A stretch of 34,227 bases of DNA from Psilocybe azurescens (lineage: Eukaryota; Basidiomycota; Agaricomycetes; Agaricales; Agrocybaceae): NCBI GenBank assembly GCA_023853785.1, contig JAJIRX010000031.1, forward strand, positions 1 through 34,227, written 5' to 3'. Shown here piece after piece: positions 31,200 to 34,227 of the stretch. A model generated the notes under the pieces. It was given only the letters and a program-made list of their open reading frames with translations. It did no database searches and was not told the origin of the DNA. Position 1 is the stretch's first letter; every line of letters begins with the position of its first letter. The position numbers and the translations under genes were made by a program.

Positions 31200-31733
31200 A
31201 ACTTCAGGCTTATATGTATTCACGTGTGTGGATACAGCTGACAGTCAAGTAGTCAAGAACAGTGAGTTCCAAGCTGTATTGAGTAAGAGGAGATTAGATT
31301 CTCAAGAACTAGCTAAAGAATAATAATGGCGTCTACTGGCTATTTAAGTGTTCTGAGTATCTACAATTATAGCACAATATGAGTCCAGGTATGAGTCAGA
31401 GCATAGGATGAGTCCTGACGGTGCTGTTGATGTGAGTCAGATTGTGAGTCAGAATGAGAAGTGAGTCATAACGGTATCAGCAATGTGAGTCAATATAGAA
31501 TGAGTCAGATATATGATCACGTGATGTTGTCCATCATGTGATAAGAAGGCCTTTATGTATGAAAATGAAAAGAAAAAGGAAAAGAGTGAAGAAAATAAAG
31601 TGTCTGTAACAGAAATAACACTCCAGCTTTTTCCTGCAGTAATGTTTCTATTTAAAATTGGCCTGTTGCTTTTGATATATTATTTTAAGTCTCTGGGCTT
31701 GTATGCCAGGTCCATCATAATACAACCCTCAAT
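31200..31733. mobile_element. Insertion in the hAT relic, probably a solo LTR
   Basis: hAT-like protein stops at EEEEIVIT (about 31200) and resumes with NEKFQHLIDQ at about 31734. The 530 bp between has no hAT similarity, many stops, a cluster of TGAGTCA sites, a perfect palindrome ATCACGTGAT near 31515, and an A-rich then T-rich run. The right end tacaaccctca could be an LTR end, and tgttctgag at 31349 could be a start. No target duplication was found for either choice, so the type and exact ends are uncertain. Confidence 0.45.
31380..31507 (+). promoter_or_regulatory. Cluster of six TGAGTCA and two TGAGTCC sites
   Basis: Exact TGAGTCA at 31392, 31433, 31445, 31462, 31486 and 31501; TGAGTCC at 31380 and 31409. 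TGA(G/C)TCA is the known binding site of Gcn4/CpcA and AP-1 bZIP factors. All eight sites are in the same orientation. A CACGTG E-box follows 12 bp later. Confidence 0.55.
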
Positions 31734-33107
31734 GAGAAATTTCAGCACCTCATTGACCAGGATCCAAATCAACAATCTAACAAGTGAGCTCTAGATAGGG
31801 ACGTTGCAACCTGATGGAACACCAACTTTGATTGTCTTGCAGCTCATTTGGATTTTAAAAGTGTTGTTTGGTCTCTGACAGCAGTGTCTGAAAACAAGTT
31901 GAAGGCATATCATCTTTCTGAGAAGCAGTGGCAACTTGCAAGTGATGTCCAAGAGGTCCTGAAGGTATGTTATTTAATTTCACTGATTTTCTATATTTAT
32001 AATCATCTTGTTATATTTTTATAGCTTTTCAAGGATGTTACACTTCTATTTTCTAAAGCTGAGGTTCCTCTTATTTTTGATGCTCTTTCTATGCTGTGTT
32101 GTGTGCATGTCAGCTTAGTTGCTGCTGTTGAGAACAAGCCCCAAAATATTCCAACACCTGATTCTGACTCTGATTCCAACTTTTCTGATCCTGGTTCACT
32201 GGTTCAGAAACTCCTGCAGTTATTTGATTGCTGCACATGCTGCTGTTCTACTTATTGACAAATATATGGATCTGACTTGGGATTGTGAAATCTATGTTAT
32301 ATCAATTGGTATGAGATTTTTTCTTCTTTCATCTACACAATTAATCAAATTACAGTGATGTGCCCTGACCACAAGCTTATTTGGCTCAAAAAATGAAAAG
32401 AAATTGATGCAAAAAGTTAAAGACCACCAAGAGACTAGCTTTAAATCAATAGCAAACAAATCTTATTTAGGTGTTAAACTAAAATCCATCTCTAATTTAA
32501 AAATAGAAAATATTAATTTACATAGACTGTTGAGGTAGCTAATGTTTGTGCCCCAAAAGCAAAGGGAGAAACAAAGTAATTTTCATATATTTTTGACAAT
32601 TATTAATTAATGCTCTATTAGGATGAGTCAACATGGCTGCTCCAGAGAATCAAGGTACCCAAAGATCAAAAACATTAAATCAATACCCTGCCGATCATAT
32701 TCAAACCTATGTTGAGGGATGATCCAATTCCATCAAATGTAATTGAAGAAGCTGGTGGTTATATTAAGTATTGGTTTAATGCAAGTAAGAATCACCCACT
32801 CTGGCGCTGAAATGTGGGACAAGACTCTGTTCTGCACCCGTTTTTATTCAAACTTCTATTAGAGATATTAAACTGACTATTAAACAACAGCAACATCTGT
32901 GGATGCTGAAAGAGCATTTTCAACTGGCCATCATCGTAATCAATCACATGCAACACAATATGAGCACATAGGGCAGCTACATTGTAGCGAGTGATATGTA
33001 ATGAACACACACAATGTATCTGTCTGACACAGGGCCAATGAATCTATGGAAGCTGCATACATTTTAGGGTGGTGGGAATTAATTACAAATGCTGTGGGAC
33101 TGCCTGC

Positions 33108-34227
33108 ATGAGCCTACGTTAGCATACCACGGACTGTCTGGCCGCGAGATGGCTGGTCAAATACCTGATGCCAATGTAGTTCATGCGAATCCAACTGTTC
33201 AATGACTCAAAATACAGTATATTTGCATAATTAAATGGAATTTAATGATTGAAAAATGGTACAGCTGTAGTGTTAATTTATGCCAGCAGCGTATCACTGG
33301 CTTGGATGTGGCCGATTAAATGAACTGGTGCCAAAGATGCAATGCAGACAAAACTGACCACTCTTATTTAGTCAGGAATACTGAATATTTCTATAACTGA
33401 AGCAAATTAAATAATGGGAATAATTGTACAGAAGTGCAGTATACATTTATTTATTCTCGGCAGTTGCATTAGCTCGGCCCGATGTCCGATTAAATGAACC
33501 GGTGCCGATGATGTAGTGCAGACAAACTGACCATTTATTCAGTCAGAACACTGAATATTTCCCATAACTGAAGGAAATTAAATAATGGGAATAATTGTAC
33601 AGCAGTGCAGTACATTTAATTAATACTCGGCAGTTGCATCAGCTCGGGCCCGATGGCCGCATTAAATAAACCGTGCCGATGATGCAATGCAGACAAAACT
33701 GACTACTTATTCAGTCGGAATACTGAATACTTCTATAACTGAAGCAAATTAAAAAATGGGAATAGCTGTACAGAAGTGCAGTATACATTTAGTTTATACT
33801 TGGCAGTTGCATCAGCTTGGGCCCAACATGGCCGATTAAATGAACCGGTGCCAATGATGCAGTGCAGACAAAACTGACCATTTATTCAGTCGGAATACTG
33901 AGTATTTCTATAACTGAAGGAAATTAAATAATGGGAATAATTGTACAGCAGTGCAGTATACATTTAGTTTTATTCTGCAGCTGCATTAGCTCAGGCCCAA
34001 CATGGCCGATTAAATGAACCGTGCCGATGATGCAGTGCAGACAAACTGACCATTTATTCCGTCAGAATACTGAATATTTCAACTGAAGGATATTAAATAA
34101 TGGGAATAATTGTACAGCAGTGGTATATATTTAATTGGCTCGCAGTTGCATCAGCCTGGCCCGATGTGGCCGATTAAATGAACCAGTGCCAATGATGCAG
34201 TGCAGACAAAACTGACTATTTATTCAG
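33108..34227 (+). repeat. Satellite, unit about 165-174 bp, running off the window
   Basis: Clear unit starts (cagttgcat or cagctgcat) lie at 33461, 33631, 33804, 33978 and 34143, with one more diverged copy from about 33283 and an older one from about 33108. Each unit contains ccgattaaatgaaccggtgc, gatgcagtgcagacaaaact, attcagtcggaatactga, a run of aactgaag.aaattaaataatgggaata and gtacag.agtgcagtatacat. Copies differ by substitutions and small indels. The array begins right after the hAT relic and continues beyond the right edge. Confidence 0.85.

Larger units (their letters stand above)
29518..32994 (+). pseudogene. Decayed hAT-family transposase with introns
   Basis: Pieces of one hAT protein follow each other on the plus strand. 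From an ATG at 29518: a Pro/Ser-rich N-terminus ending VWGMSDDDIFG. At 29891-30371: a BED-finger-like region (FTHPQMKTGDGTSNLQKSMD) and HCALIDLHCTKDACPFNIIL. At about 30430: LDGWTSPLVSSYLELVVVWF. At 30589: LTQKHDGWYLAAATADCVKH. At 30739: ICIDNASNCNKLA, stop, then GMKAHLQCLAHIFNLIAK, with an intron 30857-30912, and an acidic stretch to about 31200. After a foreign insertion it resumes at 31734 (NEKFQHLIDQDP...DRDVAT) and continues across an intron 31965-32024 into LFKDVTLLFSKAEVPLIFDA. At 32893 come the C-terminal hAT hallmark TSVDAERAFSTGHHRNQS and a stop at 32992-32994. Known hAT enzymes are RNase-H-fold transposases. Many in-frame stops, shifts and a second intrusion around 32385-32640 show that it is dead. 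Its own TIRs and 8-bp duplication were not found. Confidence 0.8.

Noticed and set aside
33108..34227. CRISPR-like repeat array
   Set aside because: Units are contiguous at about 172 bp with no unique spacers, and the genome is fungal. It is a satellite.

Overview
The window looks like nuclear DNA of a mushroom-forming basidiomycete (Agaricomycetes). The signs are genes cut by many 50-75 nt GT-AG introns, a basidiomycete DUF6534-type seven-helix membrane protein, a monocarboxylate-type MFS transporter, stand-alone homeodomain sequence, a tRNA-Ser with an intron, and Tc1 and hAT DNA transposons. Exon limits below come from reading splice sites and frames by eye.

Layout. 1-3000: the end of an acidic low-complexity protein, a CT-rich untranslated stretch, one very small possible gene, and a damaged unrecognised gene. 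3982-4255 (-): the C-terminal end of an unrecognised gene. 4452-6005 (+): a DUF6534 membrane protein in eleven exons, one of them 14 nt. 6233-7438 (-): a damaged homeodomain gene. 7544-8124: a TIR element with TA target duplication. 9381-14767: a tandem array of three related single-pass membrane proteins. The first is intact, the second (11.5-12.6 kb) is a relic with an internal inversion, and the third (13.2-14.8 kb) has frame breaks. 14768-17845: no gene seen. 17846-18326 (-): a small Ser/Gly-rich protein. 19558-21715 (+): an MFS transporter in nine exons. 21901-21996 (-): tRNA-Ser(CGA).

From about 22 kb on, the DNA is a transposon graveyard: a TTA-flanked Harbinger/Tourist-like MITE (22019-22734), 3 kb of CT-rich repetitive DNA, a 3.6 kb Tc1 element with perfect TIRs and a decayed DD34E transposase (25810-29417), a decayed intron-containing hAT transposase (29518-32994) that carries a further insertion with a cluster of TGAGTCA sites, and a satellite of about 172 bp that runs off the right edge.

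The genes do not form a pathway. Two things stand out. The receptor-like proteins share a split ectodomain, one membrane helix and a C-terminal PPxY motif, which suggests WW-domain (Rsp5-type) ubiquitin control of a surface protein family. In addition, otherwise sound gene models are repeatedly broken by one-base gains or losses, mostly in G, C, A or T runs. This points either to homopolymer consensus errors in the assembly or to a stretch of decaying genes.
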